The notes under the pieces were generated by a model that was not told the DNA's origin, did no database searches, and saw nothing but the letters and a program-made list of their open reading frames with translations. From contig CAJTWQ010000047.1 of the NCBI GenBank assembly GCA_910579835.1, positions 1 through 14,991 of the forward strand: a stretch of 14,991 nucleotides of DNA, given 5' to 3'. Source of the DNA: an uncultured Ruminococcus sp. Its GTDB lineage: Bacteria; Bacillota; Clostridia; Oscillospirales; Ruminococcaceae. Positions 8,510 through 14,991 of this stretch are shown in pieces. A program made the translations under genes and the position numbers. Numbering within the stretch: the first letter of the stretch is position 1; every line of letters begins with the position of its first letter.

Positions 8510-9529
8510 ATGAAAGAATTACTCAAGGAACTTTGCCTCACTGACGGGGTTTCCGGCGATGAATCAGCCGTCAGAAAAAAAATAATTGAAAAAATTGAGG
8601 GACACTGCGAATACCGCACGGATGCACTGGGGAATCTCATATGCTTTAAAAAGGGGAAAAAAACTCCGGACAAAAAGCTTATGATATGCGCACACATGGA
8701 CGAAGTAGGATTCATTGTGACTTCGCTGCGTCAGGACGGCACACTGACTTTTGGAGAAGTCGGCGGAGTTGATCCGTCAGTGGTTATAGGTCGTCAGGTT
8801 CGTGTGGGTAAAAATTTGATAAACGGCGTTATCGGCTCAACCGCTGTCCATAATCTTTCCAAGGAGCAGCGTGAAAAGGCTCCGGCAATGAGCAGCCTTT
8901 ATATTGATATAGGAGCAAATAATAGAGAAGAGGCGGAAAAATACGTTTCCCTCGGAGACTGTGTTTATTTTGATTCCGAATTTACTTTGCTGGGAGAAAA
9001 GCGCATTAAATCAAAGGCAATTGACGATCGTGCCGGATGTGCCGTAATGATTAAAATGATCCTCAGCGAGCTTGAATATGACGCACATTTTGTTTTCAAC
9101 GTTCAGGAAGAAATCGGACTCAGAGGGGCAAGGGTATCGGCTTATTCTGTAAATCCGGATTTTGCCGTGGTTCTGGAAGCCACCACCGCCGCAGATATTG
9201 ACGGAGTTTCCGGTGCAAAGCGCGTCTGCACCCTCGGCGGCGGCCCTGTGGTTTCCTTTATGGACAGAAGTACTGTTTACGATAAGGAACTTTACCGGCT
9301 GGCGTTTGATATTTCCGCCGAAGGAGGATTTCTCTGTCAGACCAAGACCATGATCGCAGGCGGAAACGATGCCGGAGCGATCCACACAAGCCGGAGAGGA
9401 GTACGCACTATAGCCGTCTCTGTGCCGTGCAGATACCTTCACTCCCCAAGCTGCGTTATTCAGTGGAGCGACCTTGAAAATATGCTGAATCTCACGGAAA
9501 AACTTGCAAAGAGGATTTGTGAGCTATGA
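8510..9529 (+). CDS. M42 family metallo-aminopeptidase (second paralogue)
   Basis: A second M42 peptidase of 339 residues, clearly diverged from its upstream neighbour and not a recent duplicate. Active-site positions: CAHMDEVGF (His62, Asp64), AIDDRAG (Asp172), VQEEIGLRG (base Glu200, ligand Glu201), LEATTAADI (Glu223, where the first copy has Asp) and RYLHSPS (His311). The Glu versus Asp ligand is a known variation in the family. The RBS (AAGGAGG) overlaps the TAA stop of the first copy, so the two are likely translationally coupled. M42 enzymes form tetrahedral dodecamers; two paralogues in one operon could form mixed particles or two particles with different residue preferences, which is inference. 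Confidence 0.94.
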   Translation: MKELLKELCLTDGVSGDESAVRKKIIEKIEGHCEYRTDALGNLICFKKGKKTPDKKLMICAHMDEVGFIVTSLRQDGTLTFGEVGGVDPSVVIGRQVRVGKNLINGVIGSTAVHNLSKEQREKAPAMSSLYIDIGANNREEAEKYVSLGDCVYFDSEFTLLGEKRIKSKAIDDRAGCAVMIKMILSELEYDAHFVFNVQEEIGLRGARVSAYSVNPDFAVVLEATTAADIDGVSGAKRVCTLGGGPVVSFMDRSTVYDKELYRLAFDISAEGGFLCQTKTMIAGGNDAGAIHTSRRGVRTIAVSVPCRYLHSPSCVIQWSDLENMLNLTEKLAKRICEL

Positions 9530-10314
9530 TAAAACTTATCGAACACGAACATGAGCTTAATCGTAATCTGCTGATGAAAACCCTGTCCGGCAAGAAAATG
9601 CTGTCGTATATGAAAGCCTACGGCCCTAATTACGAATTCTGCCGTTTTTACAAGATAACAGACGAAACGGGCTGCGGATTCATGTTTATTATCAATTCCA
9701 CCCTGATAATCTGCACCGACGGCAAATTGCAGGCAAATCAGGAAATAAATCTTTTTATATCAATGAATCTGCCGTTCAGAATAGAGGGAGACAGAGGTAT
9801 AATTCAAGAAATAAACCTCCCTGAACGCTATCAGCATCTTAACCGCACGATTTTTGAGCTTATCCCGGACGATTCCCCCCTTGAGGCGATCGAGGAGCAT
9901 GTTGAATTTAACCCGAAGCTGACGGACGTTTACGCTATCCTAAGCGAGGGATTCCCAAATATTGCCGATTTTTCGCTGTGGTATACAGATACGTCCCACC
10001 GCTGCCGCCACGGTATCAGCAAGGTTTTTACCTATCGCAATTCGACAACCGCTTCCGTTATGTTTGACATAGGCAGCGCCGTTCTTATCGGACAGGTTGC
10101 CACTACTGCCGCAGCCAGAGGCAGAGGATATGCAAGGGAGTTCTTGAAATGGCTGGCGAAATTCTTCAACGGTCTGGATAAGCGTGCCTATCTTCTTGCG
10201 CTTGATGTGCGCAAAAGCTTTTATGAAGAAATCGGTTTCCGTGAAGCCGGACAGGAAATTGTTCTGGAACGTATTGATATTGAAAAGGACAGCATGAGCA
10301 AAGGTCAGCTGTAG
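9526..10314 (+). CDS. GNAT family N-acetyltransferase
   Basis: A 262-residue cytoplasmic protein whose ATG overlaps the stop codon of the second M42 gene (ATGA), so it is translationally coupled. The C-terminal half (about 150-250) shows GNAT features: strand AVLIGQVATT, then the acetyl-CoA-binding loop ARGRGYAREFL (R198-G201) and helix, and the motif B stretch SFYEEIGFREAG (231-242). The N-terminal 1-125 lacks an obvious GNAT signature and is longer than needed for a single-domain enzyme; it may be a degenerate second GNAT-like domain. The acceptor substrate is unknown. Position between peptidases and a PLP enzyme suggests an amino-acid or small peptide amine, which is a guess. Confidence 0.85.
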   Translation: MIKLIEHEHELNRNLLMKTLSGKKMLSYMKAYGPNYEFCRFYKITDETGCGFMFIINSTLIICTDGKLQANQEINLFISMNLPFRIEGDRGIIQEINLPERYQHLNRTIFELIPDDSPLEAIEEHVEFNPKLTDVYAILSEGFPNIADFSLWYTDTSHRCRHGISKVFTYRNSTTASVMFDIGSAVLIGQVATTAAARGRGYAREFLKWLAKFFNGLDKRAYLLALDVRKSFYEEIGFREAGQEIVLERIDIEKDSMSKGQL

Positions 10315-10326
10315 AAAGGATATACA

Positions 10327-11601
10327 ATGAATTTTGGTGATATTTATAATTTTGACCCAAAGCTTTTAAAGCTTGCCGAACAGGCTGAAAATAACTGCTT
10401 TGAAGCATTTGAACGAATAAACCGGTGCGCCGAATACAACGGAGCTAAAGTGCTCAAAGCCTTTTCCGACAACAAAGTCAGCGAACCGTGTTTCTACGGT
10501 TCAACCGGATATGGCTACGGCGATATAGGCCGTGAAACTATTGATAAAGTTTTTGCACAGGTTCTCGGAACGGAAGACGCTCTGGTACGCTTTAATTTTG
10601 TTTCGGGAACTCATGCTCTGTCTGTCGCTCTTTTCGGAGTGCTCAGAACAGGAGATAAAATTGTTTCCATAACCGGAAAGCCATATGATACCCTTGAAGA
10701 AGTTATCGGTATCGGCGGTGAAAAGGGAAACGGCTCTCTCATGGACTACGGTGTGCTTTACGGTCAGGTTGACCTTAAAGATGACGGAACCCCGGATCTT
10801 GACGCGATAACCACTGCGGTCAAGGATGCCAAGGTTGCCTATATACAGCGTTCCAGAGGATATTCCCTCCGCCGCGCATTCACTGTGGACGATATACGCG
10901 GAATGGCAGAGGCAGTCAGAAAAGGCAATCCGGACGCTGTTATTATGGTTGACAACTGCTACGGAGAATTTGTCGAAATGCAGGAACCGTCTGCCGCAGG
11001 CGCAGATATAATTATCGGCTCTCTTATCAAAAACGCCGGAGGCGGCATTGCCCGTACAGGTGGATATATTGCCGGACGTGCCAATCTTGTGGAGCTTTGC
11101 TCCTATCGTCTTACCTGTGTGGGAATGGGCAAAGAAGTCGGCTGTACTCTTGGCATGAACCGTGAGATGCTTCTGGGACTTTTCTTTGCTCCGGACGTAG
11201 TGGCGAACGCCCTGAAAACCTCTGCCTTTGCAAGCGAGCTTATGACCATTCTTGGATTTGAATGCTCTCCACGGAAGGACGAACAGCACGGAGACATTGT
11301 GACTGCTGTTAAACTTGGGGACGAAGAGCATCTTACAGCTTTCTGCCGTGGCATTCAGAAAGGCGCTCCCGTAGATTCTTTTGTGGTTCCCGAAGCATGG
11401 GATATGCCTGGCTATTCCAGCAAAGTCATCATGGCGGCCGGAGCGTTTACCAATGGCGCTTCCATAGAGCTTTCCGCCGATGCACCTATACGGGAGCCTT
11501 TCGCCGTATGGATGCAGGGTGGCATCACCTTTACCAGCGGAAAAATCGGCGTTATGCTGGCAGTACAGGAAATGATCGACAGCAGTCTTGTTGATTTTTG
11601 A
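10327..11601 (+). CDS. PLP-dependent YnbB-family protein (methionine gamma-lyase-like, 'aluminum resistance')
   Basis: A 424-residue fold type I PLP enzyme of the family named Met_gamma_lyase / aluminum resistance protein (B. subtilis YnbB relatives, 410-430 residues). Visible features: the N-terminal EPCFYGSTGYGYGDIGR stretch typical of this family, phosphate-binding FVSGTHALS (91-99), Asp209 in VDNCYGEF for the pyridine nitrogen, and the candidate Schiff-base Lys235 in GSLIKNAGGGIA. The C-terminal region has GGITFTSGKIGVM. Related to cystathionine gamma-synthase/lyase enzymes, so likely cleaves or builds a sulfur amino acid, but the true reaction is not established from sequence. RBS GAAAGG is 7 nt upstream; it follows the GNAT gene by 12 nt and ends the operon. 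I see no clear terminator after it. Confidence 0.93.
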   Translation: MNFGDIYNFDPKLLKLAEQAENNCFEAFERINRCAEYNGAKVLKAFSDNKVSEPCFYGSTGYGYGDIGRETIDKVFAQVLGTEDALVRFNFVSGTHALSVALFGVLRTGDKIVSITGKPYDTLEEVIGIGGEKGNGSLMDYGVLYGQVDLKDDGTPDLDAITTAVKDAKVAYIQRSRGYSLRRAFTVDDIRGMAEAVRKGNPDAVIMVDNCYGEFVEMQEPSAAGADIIIGSLIKNAGGGIARTGGYIAGRANLVELCSYRLTCVGMGKEVGCTLGMNREMLLGLFFAPDVVANALKTSAFASELMTILGFECSPRKDEQHGDIVTAVKLGDEEHLTAFCRGIQKGAPVDSFVVPEAWDMPGYSSKVIMAAGAFTNGASIELSADAPIREPFAVWMQGGITFTSGKIGVMLAVQEMIDSSLVDF

Positions 11602-11641
11602 TTTTATCATCATAATATCCACCAAATATTCAAAAAATATG

Positions 11642-11670
11642 TTGACTTGTTAAACAAAACTCGATATAAT
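11642..11670 (+). promoter_or_regulatory. Promoter of the dockerin-bearing esterase gene
   Basis: TTGACT (11642-11647), a 17-nt spacer and TATAAT (11665-11670), again followed by ATTAAT. The leader is about 50 nt with RBS AAAGGAG (11714-11720). Because no terminator separates it from the upstream operon, some read-through is possible. Confidence 0.75.
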
Positions 11671-11729
11671 ATTAATAATAAAATAATATTTTTCAAAGCT
11701 CTGCTTTATAGTAAAAGGAGTATAATTAA

Positions 11730-13589
11730 ATGAATCAAAAAATAAAAAAAGGAATCTCCTCTGTCTCTGCGGCAGTATTATGCATGGCCGCAATACCGTC
11801 GGCTGCCGATACTAATACTTCTCCGGTTTCCGCAGCCAATCTCCTTACGGCTGAATTTGAAACAACTAATGATTCCTTTACCCCAAGGGGAGGAAATACG
11901 GTGGCATGGACCTCGGACAAATCATATTCCGATGAATGCAGTCTCTTTGTCAGTGAAAGAACTGCTGTATGGAACGGAGCGGCAAGAGACGCTTCCACAT
12001 TTATGAAAGCAGGAGATCAATACAAGCTTTCTGCCGCCGTATATCAGGACAGCGGAGAAGATGTTGAGATGAAATTCTCACTTCAATACAAGGACGTCTC
12101 CGGCGAAACCGCTTATGACGCTATAGATCTCAAAATTGCCGAAAACGGACAGTGGACGATCCTTTCCAATGATGCATACAAGGTTCCGGAAGGTGCATCG
12201 GAACTTGTCATTTATGTAGAAACTACTGAATCTCTTACAGATTTCTATCTTGATCTTGTAAAGGTAACCGGCGCGCCCTCCGTTATCAAGACAGGCGATG
12301 CAAACGGCGATTTAAAAGTAAACAGCGATGATCTTAAAGCTCTCCAGGATTACATTTTAGGCCGCTCGGACGAAATTGAGACCAGTGCGGATATGAACGG
12401 AGACGGAATTATCGACTCGTTTGATATGGTACTGCTCAGACAGCATATCCTCACGCCGCATACTCCGACGGTCTCCGGCGACTGGGACAACTATCAGGAA
12501 GCCGATCCGCCGCAGCGCATACAGATGTACAAAGACTCCCTCTTCCGTGTCGGAAACACACAGAGAATCCGTGAAAAAATTGCTAAGGCTCAAAGCGGCG
12601 GAGATGTAAATATTGCTTACATCGGAGGCTCGATAACTGCCGGCGGTTCATCCAGTACCCACGCAAACTGCTACGCTAATCTTTCGTGCAGTTACTTTGC
12701 TGAAACCTTTGGAGGAAACGTAAACTATATCAATGCCGGCATGGCGGGAACTTCCTCCGTTGTTGGAAATCTCCGTGCAGACAACGATGTATTTTCCAAA
12801 AATGCCGATATTATCTTTATTGAATTCGCCGTAAACGATCAGGACGGAGAACGTTTCCAGAAATCCTATGAATCTCTTGTAAAAAAATGCCTGTTGCAGG
12901 AAAATGAACCGGCGGTAATTCTTATCACTCTCTGCACAGAATCCGGAGGATCATGCCAGCCCTGGATGTCAAAGATCGCTGAAAACTATGATCTTCCCCT
13001 TATCAGCGGCAAAGACGCTATTCAAAATGCCATGAAATCCGGTACTATGTCATGGAGCGACTACGGAAGCGGCGATACAATACATCCCGGCGACGGAGGC
13101 CACAAGCTTATAGCAGACTGTATAGGATATTATTACCGTCAGGCTCTCCGCAGCGAGAATACTTCTGACGAATTCGCTATAACAGATAAACAGGTATATG
13201 GAACAGAATATTCAACGGCAAGGCTTCTTAAAACATCTGAAATGCAGAATCTTTCAAAAGGTTCCTGGAATTCAGGAACAAATAACAGTCAGTATTCCGC
13301 AGACGGCTTTACGTTCAGCAAAAATGGCAACGATCCCCTTACTTTCACCGTTGAGGGAAAGGGAATAATGCTGCTGTTCCAATCCAACGATAATGATTCA
13401 ATGGGTGCAGTCAATATCACTGTAAACGGTCAGACAAATACCGTTGACGGCAGACTTCCATGGACATGGGGCGGTCTTGACGGAAATCTCGGCTATTATC
13501 AGCCAAATTCCGGAAAACTTGACGTTTCCGTTTCCATGAAAGATTCTTCAAAAAACTTTATACTGTACGGAATTGCCGTAATAGAATAG
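11730..13589 (+). CDS. Secreted SGNH/GDSL esterase with CBM22-like module and internal dockerin
   Basis: A 619-residue cellulosomal hydrolase, probably an acetyl xylan or other carbohydrate esterase. Residues 1-35 are a signal peptide (MNQKIKK start, VSAA end). About 37-180 resembles CBM22: FETTNDSFTPRGG, then SERTAVWNGAARDAST, the usual RTxxWNGP pattern. About 188-241 is a dockerin with two canonical 12-residue calcium loops (D190-D201 and D221-D232). About 292-472 is the SGNH domain: block I IAYIGGSITAGGS (Ser301), block II NAGMAG, block III AVND (Asn369), block V DTIHPGDGGH (Asp449, His452). About 480-619 is a beta-rich C-terminal domain of unknown role. The dockerin lies inside the protein rather than at its end and is of a different type from those of the two GH9 enzymes. 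Substrate is inferred from the CBM22-like module and from its cellulase-rich surroundings. Confidence 0.9.
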   Translation: MNQKIKKGISSVSAAVLCMAAIPSAADTNTSPVSAANLLTAEFETTNDSFTPRGGNTVAWTSDKSYSDECSLFVSERTAVWNGAARDASTFMKAGDQYKLSAAVYQDSGEDVEMKFSLQYKDVSGETAYDAIDLKIAENGQWTILSNDAYKVPEGASELVIYVETTESLTDFYLDLVKVTGAPSVIKTGDANGDLKVNSDDLKALQDYILGRSDEIETSADMNGDGIIDSFDMVLLRQHILTPHTPTVSGDWDNYQEADPPQRIQMYKDSLFRVGNTQRIREKIAKAQSGGDVNIAYIGGSITAGGSSSTHANCYANLSCSYFAETFGGNVNYINAGMAGTSSVVGNLRADNDVFSKNADIIFIEFAVNDQDGERFQKSYESLVKKCLLQENEPAVILITLCTESGGSCQPWMSKIAENYDLPLISGKDAIQNAMKSGTMSWSDYGSGDTIHPGDGGHKLIADCIGYYYRQALRSENTSDEFAITDKQVYGTEYSTARLLKTSEMQNLSKGSWNSGTNNSQYSADGFTFSKNGNDPLTFTVEGKGIMLLFQSNDNDSMGAVNITVNGQTNTVDGRLPWTWGGLDGNLGYYQPNSGKLDVSVSMKDSSKNFILYGIAVIE

Positions 13590-13591
13590 CA

Positions 13592-13631
13592 AAATCAGAA
13601 CAGTCCGGATTTCTCCGGACTGTTCTGATTT
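13592..13631 (+). terminator. Strong hairpin terminator after the esterase gene
   Basis: An 18-bp perfect stem (13592-13609 with 13614-13631) with a 4-nt TTTC loop starts 3 nt past the stop. The stem ends in AAA/TTT on both sides, so it could act in both directions, though there is no long T-run after it. Confidence 0.8.
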
Positions 13632-13647
13632 CAAACGAGAATTATAC

Positions 13648-13808
13648 TATTGCTCCCCCAATTAACTCTTGAATTTTCTATTTTGCTTGGAGAGTAAAAT
13701 TCTGCGTCAGAAAACCTTGCAATACGGCAGTATTCCCGCGGTTTTCTTCCTTGCCTATTGCTCTCCAAGCTTCATATAATTATTCAAGAGTTAATTGGGG
13801 GAGCAATA
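13648..13808. repeat. 161-nt nested palindrome (MITE-like or structured RNA)
   Basis: Four nested inverted repeats share one centre. The outer arms, 13648-13674 and 13782-13808, are a perfect 27-bp match (start TATTGCTCCCCC). Inside, GCTTGGAGAG (13685-13694) pairs with 13761-13770, AGAAAACC (13709-13716) with 13740-13747, and AATAC (13721-13725) with GTATT (13730-13734) around GGCA. No coding frame of interest crosses it and no clear target-site duplication is visible at the ends. It lies between the esterase terminator and the amidase gene. It may be a non-autonomous mobile element, or a long folded leader RNA for the amidase. Confidence 0.85.
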
Positions 13809-13884
13809 TAGTGTCAGAGCTTGTGCATATATCCATGATTTTTTTCATATCTTTATTGTAGAAAAGCGTCAAAGGAGCGATATT

Positions 13885-14619
13885 ATGAAAAAAATCAAGC
13901 GCAGAATCATTGGCGGCGCTGTTATATTCTGCTGTGCAGCCATAGGAATAGGCGCCGCTTCCCATATAAGTAAAAAAGCAGAATCAGGAGCGGTACCGAC
14001 AGCCATGACCGACTATGAAAACGAAACTCCCGTCATTATTCTCGATGCAGGACACGGTGGATTTGACGGCGGATGCACCTCTGCCGACGGAATGCCGGAA
14101 AAGGGGATAAACCTCAATATACTCCTGAAACTTCGGGATATGCTGGAGATAAACGGCTACCAGGTTCGTGTTACTAGGGACGAAGATATTTCCATTCACG
14201 ACAAGGGAATCGAGGGACTGGCAAATCAGAAAAGCAGCGATATGGATAACCGGCTGGAACTTTTTAACTCCGATCCGAACGCAGTGTGCATATCCATTCA
14301 CCAAAATCAATTTAACGATCCTAAATACAGCGGAGCGCAGATGTTCTACTCCGGTACGACCAGCGGAAGCGAAGAGCTTGCACGCTCTCTCCAGAAAAAG
14401 TTTGTGGAATTCATTCAGCCTGACAACACCCGCGAAATAAAGGAATGCGGAAAAGAGCTTTTTCTCTGCTATTACAGCGAAAATCCCACCGTAATGGTTG
14501 AATGCGGTTTTCTTTCCAATCCCGACGAAGCAGCCTTGCTGGCAACAGACGACTATCAGAGCAAGGTAGCGTTTGCAATATATTCAGGCATCTGCGATTA
14601 TGTTAATTCAAAAAAATAA
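13885..14619 (+). CDS. N-acetylmuramoyl-L-alanine amidase, CwlD-like (Amidase_3)
   Basis: A 244-residue zinc amidase that cuts the bond between MurNAc and L-Ala of peptidoglycan on the outer face of the membrane. A basic start (MKKIKRR) and one hydrophobic segment (about 8-27) form a signal anchor. Zinc ligands are visible: IILDAGHGG (His57), MPEKGIN (Glu72) and SIHQN (His139); VMVECGFLSNPDE (Glu206) is the catalytic Glu motif. Length and the order NRLELFN-SIHQN-SGAQMFY-FLSNP match B. subtilis CwlD, which makes muramic lactam in spore cortex, but a vegetative role is equally possible. The ATG at 13885 is chosen for AAAGGAG 7 nt upstream; an in-frame extension back to 13795 has no such site and runs into the palindrome. 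The promoter is unclear; TATAGT at 13807-13812 is a weak -10 candidate. Confidence 0.92.
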   Translation: MKKIKRRIIGGAVIFCCAAIGIGAASHISKKAESGAVPTAMTDYENETPVIILDAGHGGFDGGCTSADGMPEKGINLNILLKLRDMLEINGYQVRVTRDEDISIHDKGIEGLANQKSSDMDNRLELFNSDPNAVCISIHQNQFNDPKYSGAQMFYSGTTSGSEELARSLQKKFVEFIQPDNTREIKECGKELFLCYYSENPTVMVECGFLSNPDEAALLATDDYQSKVAFAIYSGICDYVNSKK

Positions 14620-14803
14620 CTAAAATCTGTTTTTATAGACTTATGTGCACATCTTTTCGGCAAATTTTCGCGCCAAACCACATTAAAATCACTTGCAATA
14701 CAAAAGTATTATTGTGTAATTTTTCCTTGTCAGCTTAAAAATTATGATCGAAAATCCATGCACATCTCCTATAAACACAAAATCTTAGCATTATAGCACT
14801 TTT

Positions 14804-14823
14804 CTTGTATAAATACAAGTTTT
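14804..14823 (+). terminator. Possible weak terminator between convergent genes
   Basis: CTTGTAT (14804-14810) pairs with ATACAAG (14813-14819) and is followed by TTTT in the plus direction. It is short, AT-rich, almost 190 nt past the amidase stop and abuts the stop of the small minus-strand gene. Weak support only. Apart from this I see nothing coding or structured in the convergent gap 14620-14821. Confidence 0.3.
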
Positions 14824-14962
14824 AAAATGCATCATCCCAATCAGGATTACAGTATCCACAATTAGGACAGGTATTATACTGATAGCTAACATAGTCACCA
14901 CAGTTAGGGCATTCCCACGAACCCCATATAATACTGAACAATTTTATAAGCACTTTTCTCAT
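14822..14962 (-). CDS. 46-residue zinc-ribbon microprotein
   Basis: A short minus-strand gene, ATG at 14962 and TAA at 14824-14822. A short basic and hydrophobic start (MRKVLIKLFSIIWGSW) is followed by two Cys knuckles, CPNCG (18-22) and CPNCG (32-36), the pattern of a zinc ribbon, then an extra Cys and an acidic tail (NPDWDDAF). A good ribosome binding site (AGGGGGTGA) lies about 5 nt upstream, and the four spaced Cys argue that this is a real gene. It converges with the amidase gene. Its promoter is outside or at the window edge. Function is unknown; such ribbons bind nucleic acid or protein partners. Confidence 0.75.
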   Translation of the reverse strand: MRKVLIKLFSIIWGSWECPNCGDYVSYQYNTCPNCGYCNPDWDDAF

Positions 14963-14991
14963 TTCAAATCACCCCCTAACTAAAATATTCT

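Noticed and set aside
10501..11625. Long minus-strand open frame (374 codons) opposite the PLP enzyme
   Set aside because: It lies opposite a clear YnbB-family gene, has no family motif and arises from codon bias of the real gene.
11602..11641. Terminator after the PLP enzyme gene
   Set aside because: Only an AT-rich AATATT/AATATG partial repeat is present, with no stable stem and no T-run.
13795..13884. Upstream in-frame extension of the amidase
   Set aside because: It begins in the palindrome arm without an RBS and adds a segment without amidase likeness; the ATG at 13885 has AAAGGAG and a standard signal anchor.
14715..14748. AATAC/GTATT hairpin followed by a short T-run as the amidase terminator
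   Set aside because: The 5-bp AT-rich stem is too weak and the T-run is several bases away.

Overview
The window looks like a chromosomal segment of a cellulolytic Firmicute of the Ruminococcus flavefaciens / R. champanellensis type. The main evidence is two tandem family 9 glycoside hydrolases with ruminococcal-style dockerins (first calcium loop starting WGDANCNG) and a third secreted enzyme, an SGNH esterase, with a CBM22-like module and an internal dockerin. All three should be secreted and mounted on a cellulosome scaffold. Moderate GC, strong AGGAGG-type ribosome binding sites and sigma-70-like promoters with 17-bp spacers fit that group. The species assignment is inferred from domain style only.

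Layout. 1-2848 (minus): GH9 cellulase with an N-terminal carbohydrate-binding-like module and an Ig-like module, cut by the window edge inside its dockerin. 2849-3141: its structured 5' leader, its promoter and the terminator of the next gene. 3142-5568 (minus): a second GH9 cellulase (GH9-CBM3c-dockerin) that starts at TTG. 5569-5749: divergent back-to-back promoters. 5750-7303 (plus): PutP-type sodium/proline symporter with its own terminator. 7491-11601 (plus): a tight four-gene operon of two M42 metallo-aminopeptidases, a GNAT acetyltransferase and a PLP-dependent YnbB-family (methionine gamma-lyase-like, 'aluminum resistance') protein. 11730-13589 (plus): secreted CBM22-dockerin-SGNH esterase, ended by an 18-bp perfect hairpin. 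13648-13808: a 161-nt nested palindrome with 27-bp perfect arms. 13885-14619 (plus): CwlD-like N-acetylmuramoyl-L-alanine amidase. 14822-14962 (minus): a 46-residue zinc-ribbon microprotein.

The genes fall into two themes. The secreted cellulosomal enzymes attack cellulose (the two GH9s) and probably acetylated hemicellulose (the esterase). The cytoplasmic and membrane genes between them handle proline uptake, peptide trimming and amino-acid chemistry. There is no sign of phage, IS transposase, CRISPR, rRNA or tRNA. The least explained features are the nested palindrome upstream of the amidase, the structured leader of the first cellulase, a shared -10/TAATATTA motif at all three plus-strand promoters identified, and the small zinc-ribbon protein.
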